Source: Methylomarinovum tepidoasis (GTDB lineage: Bacteria; Pseudomonadota; Gammaproteobacteria; Methylococcales; Methylothermaceae). From it: a DNA stretch of 64,000 bases. The notes under the pieces were generated by a model, which worked only from the letters and a program-made list of their open reading frames with translations, made no database searches and had not been told where the DNA came from. The first letter of the stretch is position 1. Each line of letters begins with the position of its first letter. Position numbers and translations under genes: made by a program. Shown in pieces: positions 25,461-35,240 of the stretch. The stretch spans positions 2,247,001 to 2,311,000 of the forward strand of contig NZ_AP024718.1 in assembly GCF_030294985.1 (NCBI RefSeq), in the 5' to 3' direction.

Positions 25461-27098
25461 ATGGCCACCGAATCCCTCATCGAAACCGACATCGAAGCCT
25501 ACCTGCGTCAGCACCAGGACAAGGAACTGCTACGCTTCCTCACCTGCGGCAGCGTGGACGACGGCAAAAGCACCCTCATCGGCCGCCTCCTCCACGATAC
25601 CCAGATGATCTACGAGGATCAGCTCAAAAGCCTGAAGAGAGACAGCGAGCGCATGGGCACCACCGGCGAGGAACTGGATCTGGCCCTGCTGGTGGACGGC
25701 CTCCAGGCCGAGCGCGAACAAGGCATCACCATCGACGTGGCTTACCGCTACTTCTCCACCGACAAGCGCAAGTTCATCATCGCCGACACCCCTGGCCACG
25801 AGCAGTACACCCGCAACATGGCCACCGGCGCCTCCACCTGCGAACTGGCGGTGATCCTCATCGACGCCCGCAAGGGGGTGCTGACCCAGACCCGGCGCCA
25901 CAGCTTCATCGTCTCCCTGCTCGGAATCAAGCACATCGTCGTCGCCGTCAACAAGATGGATCTGATGGACTGGGATCAGCAGGTCTTCGACCGTATCCGC
26001 ACCGACTACCTCACGCTGGCCGAGCGCCTCGAGCTTTCCGACGTCCGCTTCATCCCGGTCTCGGCCCTCAAGGGCGACAACGTGGTCAACCCCAGCGCCA
26101 ACATGCCCTGGTACACCGGTCCCACCCTGCTGGAAGTGCTGGAAACGGTCGAGATCGCCAAGGACCGCAACCTCGAGGACTTTCGCTTTCCGGTCCAGTA
26201 CGTCAACCGCCCCCATCTGGATTTCCGCGGTTTCAGCGGCACCCTCGCCGGGGGCATCGTCCGCCCCGGCGACGCGATCACCGTGCTACCCTCGGGGCAG
26301 ACCAGCCGAGTCAAAGAGATCGTCACCTACGACGGCAATCTGACCGAAGCCTTCCCGCCGATGGCCGTCACCCTCACTCTGGAAGACGAAATCGACGTCA
26401 GCCGCGGCGACATGATCGTCCATTCGGACAACCTGCCCCACGTGGCCGACCGCTGCCGTGCCCACATCGTGTGGATGACGGAAAAACCCCTGGTGCCCGG
26501 CCGGCAGTATGTCATCAAGCAGACGACCCGCACCGTCACCGGCTCGGTGTCGCGCATTCTCCACCGCACCGACGTCAACACGCTGGAGGAAACCCCGGCC
26601 GAGCAGCTGGCGATGAACGAGATCGGCCTGTGCGAGCTGGCCTTCAACGCTCCCCTTGCGTTCGACCCGTACGAACGCTGCAAGGGCACCGGCGCCTTCA
26701 TCCTCATTGACCGCCTCACCAACGTCACCGTCGGCGCCGGCATGATCACCGGTCTGTCCGAGGACGAAACCCTACAGCGGCCGGTCACCCCGGAAGAGCG
26801 CGCAATCCGCTTCGGCCAGCAGCCCGCCGTCGTCGCCCTCACCGGCGGCCACGCCCGGGAACTGGCCTATCAGCTGGAGCGGCGCCTGTTCGACACCGGC
26901 CACGCCGCCACCGTCCTCGATGCCGAACAGCTGCCGGAGATCTCCACCACCATCGCCACGGCCCTGACCCACGCCGGTCTCATCGTGCTGTGGCCGCAGC
27001 CGCAGACCGTCCCGGAAGGGGCCCTAACGCTGGATACCGACCGGCTCGACCTGAATCAGGCGCTCAAGGCCATCAAGGAGGCCGGCATCGTCGCTTAG
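25461..27098 (+). CDS. cysN: Sulfate adenylyltransferase subunit 1, with decayed APS-kinase-like tail
   Basis: 545 residues, about 70 longer than E. coli CysN and shorter than CysNC fusions. GTPase domain: P-loop GSVDDGKST (30-38), [20 protein letters not shown]; then EF-Tu-like domains 2 and 3. Residues 455-545 (PAVVALTGG onward) follow the layout of APS kinase (start of sheet, [17 protein letters not shown]), but the GLSGAGKST P-loop is missing. So GTP hydrolysis driving CysD should work, while APS kinase activity should not. Its 3' end overlaps convergent comEC by 75 bases. Confidence 0.95.
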   Translation: MATESLIETDIEAYLRQHQDKELLRFLTCGSVDDGKSTLIGRLLHDTQMIYEDQLKSLKRDSERMGTTGEELDLALLVDGLQAEREQGITIDVAYRYFSTDKRKFIIADTPGHEQYTRNMATGASTCELAVILIDARKGVLTQTRRHSFIVSLLGIKHIVVAVNKMDLMDWDQQVFDRIRTDYLTLAERLELSDVRFIPVSALKGDNVVNPSANMPWYTGPTLLEVLETVEIAKDRNLEDFRFPVQYVNRPHLDFRGFSGTLAGGIVRPGDAITVLPSGQTSRVKEIVTYDGNLTEAFPPMAVTLTLEDEIDVSRGDMIVHSDNLPHVADRCRAHIVWMTEKPLVPGRQYVIKQTTRTVTGSVSRILHRTDVNTLEETPAEQLAMNEIGLCELAFNAPLAFDPYERCKGTGAFILIDRLTNVTVGAGMITGLSEDETLQRPVTPEERAIRFGQQPAVVALTGGHARELAYQLERRLFDTGHAATVLDAEQLPEISTTIATALTHAGLIVLWPQPQTVPEGALTLDTDRLDLNQALKAIKEAGIVA

Positions 27099-29282
27099 AC
27101 CGCCGCCTCGCCAGGTGCGGACCCGAAACGCCCGTCCCACCCGCACCTGGATCGCGCCGCTTTCGGCGGTGTTGAGCACTTTGGCTCCAAGCGCGCGGTA
27201 ACGGGCCACCACTTCGGGATGGGGGAAGCCGAAACGGTTGCGGTGGCCGCTGGAGACGAGGACATAGTCCGGGGAGACGGCGCGGAGGAAGCCCGGACTG
27301 GAAGAGGTTCGGCTGCCGTGATGGGGGGCGACCAGCACCCGCGCTTGCAGCGCTCCGCCTGCCTGTGCCGACAGCGCCGCCTCTCCGGCCCGTTCCAGAT
27401 CCCCCGGCAGCAACACCTCCCCTGCGCCAGTGGCGATCCGCAGCACGCAGGAACGGTCGTTCTCCCCCAGGGCGGCGGCGGTCGGCCACAACATCTCGAA
27501 ATCCACCCCGTCCCACCGCCACGCCTGTCCCTGACGGCAGGGCACGTCCGCCAGCGCTGCCGCGCTGCTCCATACCGGCGCCGGAAAGCCTCCGCGCAGG
27601 CCGGCCAGGCCGCCGCTGTGATCGCGGTCGGCGTGGCTGACGACGATGCGGTCGAGACGGTTCCAGCCGCGGTGGCACAGATAGGCGGCGACGATGTCAC
27701 GGCCGGCGTCGAAACGGGGACTGAAACGCGGACCGGTATCGTACACCAGCACGTGGGAGGCAGTCTCCGCCACCACCGCCAAGCCCTGCCCCACCTCCAA
27801 CACCGTGACCCAGACCTCACCGGCAGGCGGCCGCGGCAGCGGCGGCCACAGCAGAGGCAGCCACAGCAGCGCACCCAGCCAGCGCCCCGGTATCCCCCTC
27901 GGTGCCAGCAACCAGAGCGTCCCCAACAGCGCCGCCGCCACCGCAGCCAGACCGGGCCCAGGACCGTGCCAGACCCCGGCGCCGATCTCGGCCACCTGAT
28001 CCAGCCCCTCGAACAGCACCGCCAGCAAACGGGCCGCACCCTGCCACACCGCTGCCGCCGGGCCCGGCATCAGGAAATGGAGGGCGCAACCGGCCAGCAC
28101 CAGCGGCACCACGACCAGCCCCACCAGGGGCACGGCGATGAGATTGGCCAGCGGAGCCAACCCGCCGACCTGGCCGAACAGCCACAGACCGACGGGGGCC
28201 AGTCCCGGCAGCAAAGCGAGCTGCACCTTGAGTGCGGCCTGCCAGCGCGGCAGCGGCCGGCACCGCCCCTGCAGCACGTAGAGAATCCAGGCCACGGCGC
28301 CGAAGGACAGCCAGAAACCGCCCTGCAACGGCGCCCGGGGATCGAGGAGACAGACCCCCAGCAGCGCCAGGTCCAGCCCCCGCCAGGGCGACACCGCCCG
28401 GCGCCAGCGCCAGGCCAGCAGCGCCACCGCCAGCATCAGCAGCGCCCGCCGGGTGGGAAGGCTGAAACCGGCCAGGGCGGCATAACCGAGGGCACCGCTC
28501 CAGGCCAGCCAAGCGCCCACGGCATCGGCGTCAATCCGCGCCGATCCCCACCACAACCACAGACGCCGCCCCAGTCCTAGCAACAGGCCGGCGACCAGGC
28601 CCACGTGCAGGCCGGAGATCGCCACTAGATGGGTGGTACCGGTGGCCCGCAGCGCCCGCCATTCTTCTTCGCCGATGCCGTCCCGCCGCCCCAGCGCCAG
28701 GGCGGCGACGATGCCGCCCTGGGGGACGCCACCGACCGACCGATCGATCGCCTGCGCCAACCGCATCCGCAGGGCGTCGATGCCAGCGGCTGGCGCCAAC
28801 AGCCGGTTCTGCCGCGATTTGCGCACGTAGCCGGTAGCGCCGATACCCCGCGCGAATAGCCAACGGCCGTAATCGAAGCCGCCGGGATTGGCGAACCCCC
28901 GTGGCGGCTTCAGCCGCACCTTCAGCTGCCAGCGCTGGCCGGGATGGAGCGGCGGGCCGCCGTACCAGCTCAGCCGCAGGCGGTCGGGCAGGTCCTCTGG
29001 GCTTTTCACCTTGAAATCGAAGCGCCGCCCGTGGGGCAGGCGGCGGGGAAAATCCACCACCCTGCCCTGCACCACGAAATCGCGTCCTTCCAAAACCTGG
29101 GGCAGCGGCGCCCACCACCACAAGGCCAGACAATACCAAAGGCAACCGCCCACGAACCAACGGCCCCGGACCCCGCCCCGCAACAGCGCCACCGCCACCA
29201 CAACGGCAAGTCCCGGTCCCGGCCCGAAAACGAGCGCCGCCAGGATCCCCAGCAGAAAGACCAGTCCGGCTTGATCGCACAC
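27024..29282 (-). CDS. comEC: Competence/DNA uptake channel protein ComEC/Rec2
   Basis: 752 residues from GTG 29282. N-terminal hydrophobic segments and an OB-like DUF4131 region, a central competence domain with many membrane helices ([20 protein letters not shown]), and a C-terminal metallo-beta-lactamase domain with [14 protein letters not shown] and [10 protein letters not shown]. It forms the inner-membrane channel for single-stranded DNA uptake. The last ~25 residues (after RVRTWRGG) extend antisense into the cysN 3' end and are probably not functional. The start codon is uncertain because the ribosome-binding site is weak. Confidence 0.94.
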   Translation of the reverse strand: MCDQAGLVFLLGILAALVFGPGPGLAVVVAVALLRGGVRGRWFVGGCLWYCLALWWWAPLPQVLEGRDFVVQGRVVDFPRRLPHGRRFDFKVKSPEDLPDRLRLSWYGGPPLHPGQRWQLKVRLKPPRGFANPGGFDYGRWLFARGIGATGYVRKSRQNRLLAPAAGIDALRMRLAQAIDRSVGGVPQGGIVAALALGRRDGIGEEEWRALRATGTTHLVAISGLHVGLVAGLLLGLGRRLWLWWGSARIDADAVGAWLAWSGALGYAALAGFSLPTRRALLMLAVALLAWRWRRAVSPWRGLDLALLGVCLLDPRAPLQGGFWLSFGAVAWILYVLQGRCRPLPRWQAALKVQLALLPGLAPVGLWLFGQVGGLAPLANLIAVPLVGLVVVPLVLAGCALHFLMPGPAAAVWQGAARLLAVLFEGLDQVAEIGAGVWHGPGPGLAAVAAALLGTLWLLAPRGIPGRWLGALLWLPLLWPPLPRPPAGEVWVTVLEVGQGLAVVAETASHVLVYDTGPRFSPRFDAGRDIVAAYLCHRGWNRLDRIVVSHADRDHSGGLAGLRGGFPAPVWSSAAALADVPCRQGQAWRWDGVDFEMLWPTAAALGENDRSCVLRIATGAGEVLLPGDLERAGEAALSAQAGGALQARVLVAPHHGSRTSSSPGFLRAVSPDYVLVSSGHRNRFGFPHPEVVARYRALGAKVLNTAESGAIQVRVGRAFRVRTWRGGGLSDDAGLLDGLERLIQVEPVGIQR

Positions 29283-29349
29283 CCGTTCAAGCTTAGGCGA
29301 AAATTGCTAGAATGGATGCAACGCTACAATCCGGATCCAGAGCCTGTCC

Positions 29350-29880
29350 ATGCCCAAGAAACTGATACAGCGCTTCATGCCCGAACACCACGTCATCAAG
29401 GAACACAAGCACCTGCAATTCCTTGGAGAACACCTGCACAACCCCAACCTCTGGCACCTCAACCGCAAATCCGCCGCACTGGCCTTCGCCGTCGGTTTTT
29501 TCTGCATGTACCTGCCGATCCCGGGACAAATGATCGTCGCCGCGGTGCTGTCGCTGTTGGTGGGTGCCAACCTGCCGCTGTCGGTGGTGCTGGTATGGAT
29601 CACCAACCCGGTGACGATGCCGCCGATGTTCTATGCCGCCTACAAGCTCGGTTCCTGGGTGCTGGGGGTGAAAAACGAAATCAATCCCGACGTCTTCACC
29701 CTGAGCGGCGCCTTGCACGAGCTGGGCGACATCTGGTGGCCGCTGCTGCTGGGCAGCCTGATTCTGGGAATCGCCCTGGCGGCGATCGGCTATTTCGGCA
29801 TCCTGTGGCTGTGGCGCTTCATGACCATCCGCCGCTGGCGCAAACGCCGGCGCGAGCGTCAGTCCCGCGGCGTCTCCTGA
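29350..29880 (+). CDS. DUF2062 membrane protein
   Basis: 176 residues. Three hydrophobic helices: [39 protein letters not shown] and [20 protein letters not shown]; the ITNPVTMPP motif is diagnostic of DUF2062. The C-terminus is very basic ([10 protein letters not shown]), presumably cytoplasmic. The family is uncharacterised. It is divergent from comEC and its 3' end overlaps lolD by 22 bases. Confidence 0.9.
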   Translation: MPKKLIQRFMPEHHVIKEHKHLQFLGEHLHNPNLWHLNRKSAALAFAVGFFCMYLPIPGQMIVAAVLSLLVGANLPLSVVLVWITNPVTMPPMFYAAYKLGSWVLGVKNEINPDVFTLSGALHELGDIWWPLLLGSLILGIALAAIGYFGILWLWRFMTIRRWRKRRRERQSRGVS

Positions 29881-30545
29881 AGCCGGCCGTCCTCCAGATA
29901 CAGCACCCGGTCCATGCGCTCGGCAAGGCCGGGATCGTGAGTGACGACGACGAAGCTGATCCCGAACTCGGCGTTCAGAGCCAGCATCAGCTGATAGACC
30001 CGCTCGGCGGTGCGGCGGTCCAGGTTGCCGGTAGGCTCGTCGGCGAGCACGCAGCAAGGCCGGGTCACCAGGGCCCGGGCCACGGCGGCGCGCTGGCGCT
30101 CGCCACCGGACAATTCTCCGGGCTTGTGGGCCAGACGGGCTTCGAGACCGACCTTCTCCAGCATCTCCCGAGCCCGGCTGCGGGCCTCCTTCACCGGCAG
30201 GCCGCCGATCAGCAGGGGCATCGCCACGTTCTCGAGCACGGTGAATTCCGGCAGCAGGTGATGGAACTGGTAGACGAACCCCAGGGTGCGGTTGCGCAGG
30301 CGACTCAAGGCGGCCTCGTCGAGTCGGCCGATGTCCCGCCCTTTCCAGCAGACCCTGCCGCCGCTGGGCGCCTCCAGACCTCCGAGCAGATGCAGCAGGG
30401 TGCTTTTTCCGGAACCGGAGGCCCCCATCACCGCGACCCGCTCACCGGCGGCGACGCTGAAATCGATCCCCCGCAGGACCTCGACCGTCAGCTCCCCCTC
30501 CCGAAAGACCTTGGTCAACCCCCGGCAGGCCAGCACCTCACTCAT
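29859..30545 (-). CDS. lolD: Lipoprotein-releasing ABC transporter ATP-binding protein
   Basis: 228 residues. ABC ATPase motifs: Walker [10 protein letters not shown]-loop [17 protein letters not shown] (typical for LolD/MacB), signature [15 protein letters not shown], Walker [13 protein letters not shown], and H-loop VVTHD. It powers extraction of lipoproteins from the inner membrane to LolA. Its start overlaps the permease gene by 8 bases. Confidence 0.95.
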   Translation of the reverse strand: MSEVLACRGLTKVFREGELTVEVLRGIDFSVAAGERVAVMGASGSGKSTLLHLLGGLEAPSGGRVCWKGRDIGRLDEAALSRLRNRTLGFVYQFHHLLPEFTVLENVAMPLLIGGLPVKEARSRAREMLEKVGLEARLAHKPGELSGGERQRAAVARALVTRPCCVLADEPTGNLDRRTAERVYQLMLALNAEFGISFVVVTHDPGLAERMDRVLYLEDGRLQETPRD

Positions 30546-31785
30546 AACGCAGCTCCTCGGCCGGTTTCACCTTGGCGGCCTGCCAGGACGGATACAGGGT
30601 CGCCAGCAAGGTCAGGCCGAAGGCCATCGCCGCGATCTGCCAGACGTCGTCCCAGTGCAGCTCCGAAGGCAGTTCGCTGATGTAATAGACGTCGGCCGCC
30701 AGAAAGTGGATGCCGAAAAGACGCTCGATGGCCGGGACGATGGTTTCCACGTTCAGCGCCAGCGCGACCCCGCCGGCGACCCCCGCCAGGGTGCCCACCA
30801 GGCCGATGATCGCCCCCAGCAGCATGAACACCGCCATCACCCCGCCCGGCGTCAGCCCCTGGGTCCGGAGAATGGCGATGTCGGCGCGTTTGTCGGTGAC
30901 CACCATCACCAGGGTGGAGACGATGTTGAAGGCTGCCACCGCCACGATCAGCATAAGGATGATGAACATCACCCGCTTCTCCATCTGCACCGCCCGGAAG
31001 AAATTGCTGTGCAACCGCGTCCAGTCGGTGACGAAATAGCCCGGTCCCAGATCTTGGTTCAGATCGGCGGCGATGTGGGGGGCCAGGAACAGATCGTCGA
31101 GCTTGAGGCGCAGACCGGAAACGGCCCTTCCCAAGCGCAGCAGGCGGGCGGCATCTTCCAGGTGCACCAGGGCCATGTTGCGGTCGTACTCGTACATGCC
31201 CACCTCGAAGACGCCGACCACGGTGAAACGCTTGAGGCGCGGCAGGATACCCGCCGGCGTGGCGGTCATCTGCGGCGTGATGACGGTGACTTTGTCGCCG
31301 ATCCAGACCCCCAGATAGTGGGCCAGCTCCGATCCCAGGACGATGCCGAAACGGCCGGGCGCGAGCGCACCGAGGCGGCCGGCGACGAGCTTGTCCACCA
31401 CCGCCGACACCTGTCCCTCCCGCTGCGGCAGAATCCCGCGCAGCATGCCGCCGGAAGCCCGCCGCCCGGCGCTCACCATCACCTGCGCTTCGACGTAAGG
31501 GGCACTTCCGACGATGTGGGGACGGCCTTCGAGGCGGGGGGCCAAGGACCGCCAATCGGGAAGTTTCCCGTCGTAACCGGTGATGGTGACATGAGACGTC
31601 ATCCCCAGGATGCGCTCGCGCAGCTCCGACTGAAAGCCGTTCATCACCGACAGTACCGTGATCAACGCCGTCACTCCGAGGGCGATCCCCAGAATGGAGG
31701 TCAGGGTGATGAAGGAAATGAAATGGGTGCGTTTCTTCGCCCGGGTGTAACGCAGGGCGAGAAACAGAACCAGGGGTCTGAACAT
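30538..31785 (-). CDS. Lipoprotein-releasing ABC transporter permease (LolC/LolE/LolF type)
   Basis: 415 residues. N-terminal [16 protein letters not shown] followed by a first membrane helix (about 22-45), a periplasmic MacB-like domain, then three C-terminal helices ending RYE. Motif [18 protein letters not shown] is typical of LolC/E. Only one permease gene is present here with lolD, suggesting a homodimeric LolF-type system unless a second permease lies elsewhere. It begins at the last base of the fur stop, so fur, the permease and lolD form one unit. Confidence 0.94.
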   Translation of the reverse strand: MFRPLVLFLALRYTRAKKRTHFISFITLTSILGIALGVTALITVLSVMNGFQSELRERILGMTSHVTITGYDGKLPDWRSLAPRLEGRPHIVGSAPYVEAQVMVSAGRRASGGMLRGILPQREGQVSAVVDKLVAGRLGALAPGRFGIVLGSELAHYLGVWIGDKVTVITPQMTATPAGILPRLKRFTVVGVFEVGMYEYDRNMALVHLEDAARLLRLGRAVSGLRLKLDDLFLAPHIAADLNQDLGPGYFVTDWTRLHSNFFRAVQMEKRVMFIILMLIVAVAAFNIVSTLVMVVTDKRADIAILRTQGLTPGGVMAVFMLLGAIIGLVGTLAGVAGGVALALNVETIVPAIERLFGIHFLAADVYYISELPSELHWDDVWQIAAMAFGLTLLATLYPSWQAAKVKPAEELRYE

Positions 31786-32204
31786 CAGGCGTCCTTTCGA
31801 CAGGCGGGGCAGATGCCGTAGAGAATCAGGCTATGGTCCTCAAGCGCGTAGCCCAGCCGCTCGGCGATCCGGCGCTGGCGGGCTTCGATTTCCTCGTCGG
31901 TGAATTCGTCGATCCGGCCGCAGCGCAGGCATACCAGATGATCGTGATGCCCACCGCGGTTGAGCTCGAAAACCGAATTGCCGCCTTCGAAGTAATGCCG
32001 GCGCACCAGACCTGCGGCCTCGAACTGGGTCAACACCCGGTAGACGGTGGCCAGTCCGATCTTCTCCCCCTCGTCGAGAAGCATCCGGTAAACATCCTCG
32101 GCGCTCAGGTGACGAGCACCCTGCTGGCGTTCGAGGATTTCGAGGATTTTCATGCGCGGCAGGGTCACCTTCAGGCCGGCATTGCGCAGATCTTGAGATT
32201 CCAC
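31785..32204 (-). CDS. fur: Ferric uptake regulator
   Basis: 139 residues. Winged-helix domain with LKVTLPRMKILEIL and GLATVYRVLTQFEAAGLV; metal-site residues in HHDHLVCLRCGRIDEF and the C-terminal CPAC. It is an iron-responsive repressor of uptake genes. It is divergent from bamE, a common gammaproteobacterial arrangement, and overlaps the permease start by one base. Confidence 0.96.
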   Translation of the reverse strand: MESQDLRNAGLKVTLPRMKILEILERQQGARHLSAEDVYRMLLDEGEKIGLATVYRVLTQFEAAGLVRRHYFEGGNSVFELNRGGHHDHLVCLRCGRIDEFTDEEIEARQRRIAERLGYALEDHSLILYGICPACRKDA

Positions 32205-32286
32205 GGTACTCCTACAGGATCAGGGTTCGCCGCTGGACGGCGGTTCAGGTATCATGGCCGGCCTGTGGATAAGGCTGCCTTGGCAC

Positions 32287-32706
32287 ATGATGAAAAAGCA
32301 TCTCATTATTATCGCCTGTTTGGCAACCCAGGTCACCGGTTGCGTTTACAAAATCGACGTTCAACAGGGAAACATCGTCACCCAGAAGCAGGTCGATCAG
32401 CTGCGGCCGGGCATGACCCCCAACCAGGTCCGCTACGTCCTCGGCAGTCCCCTATTGGATGACGTCTTCTTCCCCCAGCGCTGGGACTACGTCTACAGCT
32501 TTCGCAAAGGCGGCGGGGCGATGGAGCTGCAACGCCTGACGGTCTTTTTCGAGGATCAGCGCCTCACAGGCCTGCAGGGCGATTTCCGTCCCCACCCCAG
32601 CAAGGGACTGGCCGAACCGGAAATCGTCACCGTGGAGGTGCCGCCGCGGCAGCGCCAGCGGGGCATCTTTGAGATCATCGGCGGTTTCTTCCGCCACCTG
32701 TTCTAG
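32287..32706 (+). CDS. bamE: Outer-membrane assembly lipoprotein BamE
   Basis: 139 residues from ATG 32287 (a second ATG follows at 32290). Lipoprotein signal LIIIACLATQVTGC with acylated Cys. BamE/SmpA fold motifs: QLRPGMTPNQVRYVLGSPL and RWDYVYSF. It is part of the BAM complex that inserts beta-barrel proteins into the outer membrane. The 3' end overlaps convergent rnfH by 32 bases. Confidence 0.95.
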   Translation: MMKKHLIIIACLATQVTGCVYKIDVQQGNIVTQKQVDQLRPGMTPNQVRYVLGSPLLDDVFFPQRWDYVYSFRKGGGAMELQRLTVFFEDQRLTGLQGDFRPHPSKGLAEPEIVTVEVPPRQRQRGIFEIIGGFFRHLF

Positions 32707-32977
32707 GCTGCCGCACCCGCAGGCGCCGGGCCTCCTTGGGATCACACCGCAGCGGACGGTAGATCTCCACCCGTTCCCCAGGCCGCAATTCGCGTGTCAA
32801 CGGGCAGATCCGGCCGAAAACGCCAACCGGCTGTCGTTCGAGGTCGATCTCCGGGAAACGCGCCGTCAGGCCGCAGGCTTCGATCGCCTCGGCCACCGTC
32901 ATCCCCTCATGCCAGGGCAGACGACGCACCACCTGGATCTCCGGCAAAGCGTAGACCACTTCCACCCAGTCAGCCAT
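32675..32977 (-). CDS. rnfH: RnfH family ubiquitin-like protein
   Basis: 100 residues from ATG 32977 (MADWVEVVYALPE). Beta-grasp protein with VRRLPWHEGMTVAEAI, IDLERQPVGVFGR, and RVEIYRPLRCDPKEARR, matching RnfH/UPF0125. Biochemical function is unclear; it is normally paired with ratA. It overlaps the ratA stop by 8 bases. Confidence 0.93.
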   Translation of the reverse strand: MADWVEVVYALPEIQVVRRLPWHEGMTVAEAIEACGLTARFPEIDLERQPVGVFGRICPLTRELRPGERVEIYRPLRCDPKEARRLRVRQPRTGGGRNRR

Positions 32978-33401
32978 AGCGCTGCCGGGCCCGCTGAGTG
33001 AAGGCGCCGACCATGGTTTCACAGATCTGATTGAACACCGCCCCGAAAGCCAACGCCCCCAGACGGGAATTCATCTCGAAGCTCAGCTCCAGGCTGATCT
33101 TGCTGGCGTCCTCGCGCAGGGGCTGGAACCGCCACAGCCCCTCCAGATGGCTGAAGGGGCCGTGCAGCAGGGTCATGCGGATCTCCTGCCCGGGTACGTT
33201 GACGTTGCGGGTGGCGAAAGCCTGCTGGAAGGCGCCGCGGGAGATCTCCAGCTCCGCCTCCACCACATCGCCCTCGCGGCGGAGAATGCGGCTGCGGCGG
33301 CACCAGGGCAGAAATTCGGGATAGGCTTCAATGTCGTCCACCAGTTCGAACATCTTCATGGCCGGATAGCGGACCAGGGCACTGCGGTGAATGGTCTTCA
33401 T
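32970..33401 (-). CDS. ratA: RatA/START-domain ubiquinone-binding protein
   Basis: 143 residues from ATG 33401 (MKTIHRSALVRYP); a long upstream extension across smpB was rejected. Coenzyme-Q-binding START family: MFELVDDIEAYPEFLPWC, HLEGLWRFQPL, and FNQICETMVGAFTQRA. It is the homologue of E. coli RatA/YfjG and yeast Coq10, implicated in ubiquinone handling; the toxin role reported for RatA is not evident from sequence. It is divergent from smpB. Confidence 0.93.
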   Translation of the reverse strand: MKTIHRSALVRYPAMKMFELVDDIEAYPEFLPWCRRSRILRREGDVVEAELEISRGAFQQAFATRNVNVPGQEIRMTLLHGPFSHLEGLWRFQPLREDASKISLELSFEMNSRLGALAFGAVFNQICETMVGAFTQRARQRYG

Positions 33402-33461
33402 GATTTCCGGATCGGCAAAATTCAGCGCTTGCAAGCTAAATTCGGATAAAATAGCAAAATT

Positions 33462-33941
33462 ATGGCCAGCAAGAAAAAAAACAAGGATTCCGGCAACGTC
33501 ATCGCCGTCAACCGGCGCGCGCGGCACGACTATTTCATCGAGGAAACCTACGAGGCCGGATTGGCCCTGGAGGGCTGGGAGGTCAAGAGCCTGCGCGCCG
33601 GCCGGGCCAGCCTGGCGGAGAGCTACGTCCTCATCAAGGACGGCGAGGCCTGGCTGTTCGGCGCCCACATCACCCCGCTGCCCTCGGCCTCGACCCACGT
33701 GCAAGCGGATCCCACCCGCACCCGCAAGCTGTTGCTGCACAAGCAGGAGCTGCACAAGCTCATCGGCCAGGTGGAACGGCGCGGCTACACGCTGGTGCCG
33801 CTGAAGCTGTACTGGAAGAAGAATTGGGTCAAGCTGGAAATTGGCCTTGCCAAGGGCAAGAAGCTTTACGACAAGCGCGCCGTCGAGCGTGAACGCGACT
33901 GGCAGCGGGAGAAACAACGTCTCGTCAAGCAGACCCGGTAA
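33462..33941 (+). CDS. smpB: SsrA-binding protein SmpB
   Basis: 159 residues. Landmarks: [37 protein letters not shown], and C-terminal basic tail [18 protein letters not shown]. It binds tmRNA and rescues stalled ribosomes. No ssrA gene was found beside it. It is followed by palindromic repeat copy B. Confidence 0.97.
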   Translation: MASKKKNKDSGNVIAVNRRARHDYFIEETYEAGLALEGWEVKSLRAGRASLAESYVLIKDGEAWLFGAHITPLPSASTHVQADPTRTRKLLLHKQELHKLIGQVERRGYTLVPLKLYWKKNWVKLEIGLAKGKKLYDKRAVERERDWQREKQRLVKQTR

Positions 33942-33965
33942 AGACCAACAATGATCCAAGCCGCA

Positions 33966-34067
33966 GATGGCGGCCAGGTGTCCGCAGGGTGTACCCGGCC
34001 TGGATGGCCGGGTATCGAGCGTCCAGGGATGGCTTCACAGGGTCACGGAGGACGCCTGGCCGCCATC
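33966..34067. repeat. Structured palindromic repeat, copy B (smpB-merP gap)
   Basis: Outer 13-bp perfect inverted repeat GATGGCGGCCAGG (33966-33978) with CCTGGCCGCCATC (34055-34067); inner GTACCCGGCC (33991-34000) with GGCCGGGTAT (34006-34015). Read on the minus strand, the core matches copy A with only four substitutions over about 40 bases. It lies between convergent smpB and merP and may serve as a transcription stop. Confidence 0.85.
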
Positions 34068-34089
34068 CGCACCCAGCTGACAGCGACGC

Positions 34090-34395
34090 CTACCGCTTCA
34101 CCGCTGCCGGATAGCCGGCATCGCTGACCGCCTGGGCCAGCCGCTCCGGCGACACCCGGGCCGGATCGAACACTACCTCCGCGGTTCCCCGCGCCATGTC
34201 CACCTTGGCGGACTGCACCCCCTCCACCTGCTTGAGGGCGTTCTCCACTGTGTATTTGCACATGGCGCAGCTCATGTTCTTCACCGTCAGGGTCACCTGC
34301 TGCAGCGGCCGGGCGGCTTCCGGCGCCACCGCCGCAGGAGAGAGCGGGAGCCATCCCAGCGTCAGAACCGTTATCAGAATCGCACCTCGCAACAT
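34090..34395 (-). CDS. merP: Periplasmic mercury-binding protein MerP
   Basis: 101 residues: signal peptide (MLRGAILITVLTLGWLPLSP region, cleavage near residue 22-24) and one heavy-metal-associated domain with the metal motif MSCAMCKYTV (Cys43, Cys46). MerP binds Hg(II) in the periplasm and passes it to MerT. It follows merT by 13 bases. Confidence 0.92.
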   Translation of the reverse strand: MLRGAILITVLTLGWLPLSPAAVAPEAARPLQQVTLTVKNMSCAMCKYTVENALKQVEGVQSAKVDMARGTAEVVFDPARVSPERLAQAVSDAGYPAAVKR

Positions 34396-34408
34396 CGCTT
34401 CACCTCAA

Positions 34409-34789
34409 TCAGTCGAGAAACCAGGGGGCATACCAGGGGAAGGCGATCAGAGCCAGGATCGCCACGGTCAGAATCCAGAAGACTAAGCGCTGCCGCCGCC
34501 GGACCTGTGGTGCAGCACAGGCGGCCCCTTCCCCACAGGGTTGCAGATAGAGCCTGTAAAAGGCGCCGCCGAGTAACGCCAGGGTCAGGACGATGAACAA
34601 CGGGCGGTAAGGCGACAACGCCACCAACGAACTCATCCAGCTGCCCCCCACGCCCAGCAGCACCAGGACGAACGGCCCCACGCAGCAAAGGGAGGCGCCC
34701 ACAGCCGCCAGCACCGCGCCGACGCCGAACCACTTGGGCGCGGCGGTCTTCTCCACCTTGGTCGTTCCGGTTTGCATCTCGGTCGCCAT
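34409..34789 (-). CDS. merT: Mercuric transport protein MerT
   Basis: 126 residues from ATG 34789, preceded by GGAGGAGACGAG. Three membrane helices; Cys pair in the first (SLCCVGPF, Cys35-Cys36) and a second pair in the cytoplasmic loop (QPCGEGAAC, Cys85 and Cys91), the same six-residue spacing as known MerT. It moves Hg(II) across the inner membrane. A long in-frame extension into merR was rejected. No mercuric reductase gene is nearby. Confidence 0.93.
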   Translation of the reverse strand: MATEMQTGTTKVEKTAAPKWFGVGAVLAAVGASLCCVGPFVLVLLGVGGSWMSSLVALSPYRPLFIVLTLALLGGAFYRLYLQPCGEGAACAAPQVRRRQRLVFWILTVAILALIAFPWYAPWFLD

Positions 34790-34817
34790 CTCGTCTCCTC
34801 CGTTGGGGGAAAGCTTC

Positions 34818-34848
34818 ATCCTACGCCCGGAGCAGGCTACGGAGTCAA
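34818..34848 (-). promoter_or_regulatory. MerR-type merTP promoter/operator
   Basis: On the minus strand TTGACT (34843-34848) and TAGGAT (34818-34823) are separated by 19 bases, the over-long spacing typical of MerR-activated promoters. The start TTGACTCCGTA is like classical mer operators; the dyad is imperfect. The -35 hexamer overlaps the merR stop codon. Confidence 0.7.
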
Positions 34849-35240
34849 GCCTCGTCCGCCAGCAAACGGCGCAACAGCTCGCACCCGGAAGTCGGTTGCT
34901 TTCTACAGCTGCCGACGGCCTCGGCCAGTACCGTCCGCAGACGCTCCAGCTCCGCCAACCTGGCCTCCACCTGGGCCAGTTTTTGTTCCGCCAGTTGTTG
35001 GACCTGACGGCAATCGGCCTGTTCCAAACGGAGCAGTTCGCCGATTTCCCGCAGGCTGAAACCCATACGCTGGGCCCGCTTGATGAAGCGCAGGCGCTGC
35101 AAGTCCGCTTCCCGGTAGCGGCGAAAACCGGACGGGGGCCTTTCCGGAACGGGCAGCAATCCCAAGCGCTGGTAGTAACGGATGGTTTCCACGTGAACGC
35201 CGGCACGACGCGCCAGCGCGCCGATGGTCAGAGCGGCCAT
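34845..35240 (-). CDS. merR: MerR-family regulator, probably Hg(II)-responsive
   Basis: 131 residues. N-terminal winged helix-turn-helix (IGALARRAGVHVETIRYYQR), dimer helix (about 75-110) and Cys77, Cys112, Cys120. The 35-residue spacing between the first two equals that of MerR, and the third is one residue closer than in Tn501 MerR, so Pb/Cd sensing is not excluded. It is transcribed in the same direction as merT, unlike the divergent layout of many Gram-negative mer operons. It overlaps the NUDIX gene by 13 bases. Confidence 0.88.
   Translation of the reverse strand: MAALTIGALARRAGVHVETIRYYQRLGLLPVPERPPSGFRRYREADLQRLRFIKRAQRMGFSLREIGELLRLEQADCRQVQQLAEQKLAQVEARLAELERLRTVLAEAVGSCRKQPTSGCELLRRLLADEA

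Noticed and set aside
33421-33461. TAAAAT as an smpB -10 box
   Set aside because: It lies about 10 bases from the start codon and has no -35 at proper spacing.
33942-34089. Possible tmRNA gene next to smpB
   Set aside because: The gap is short, and its structure is accounted for by palindromic repeat copy B; no tRNA-like ends or tag frame seen.
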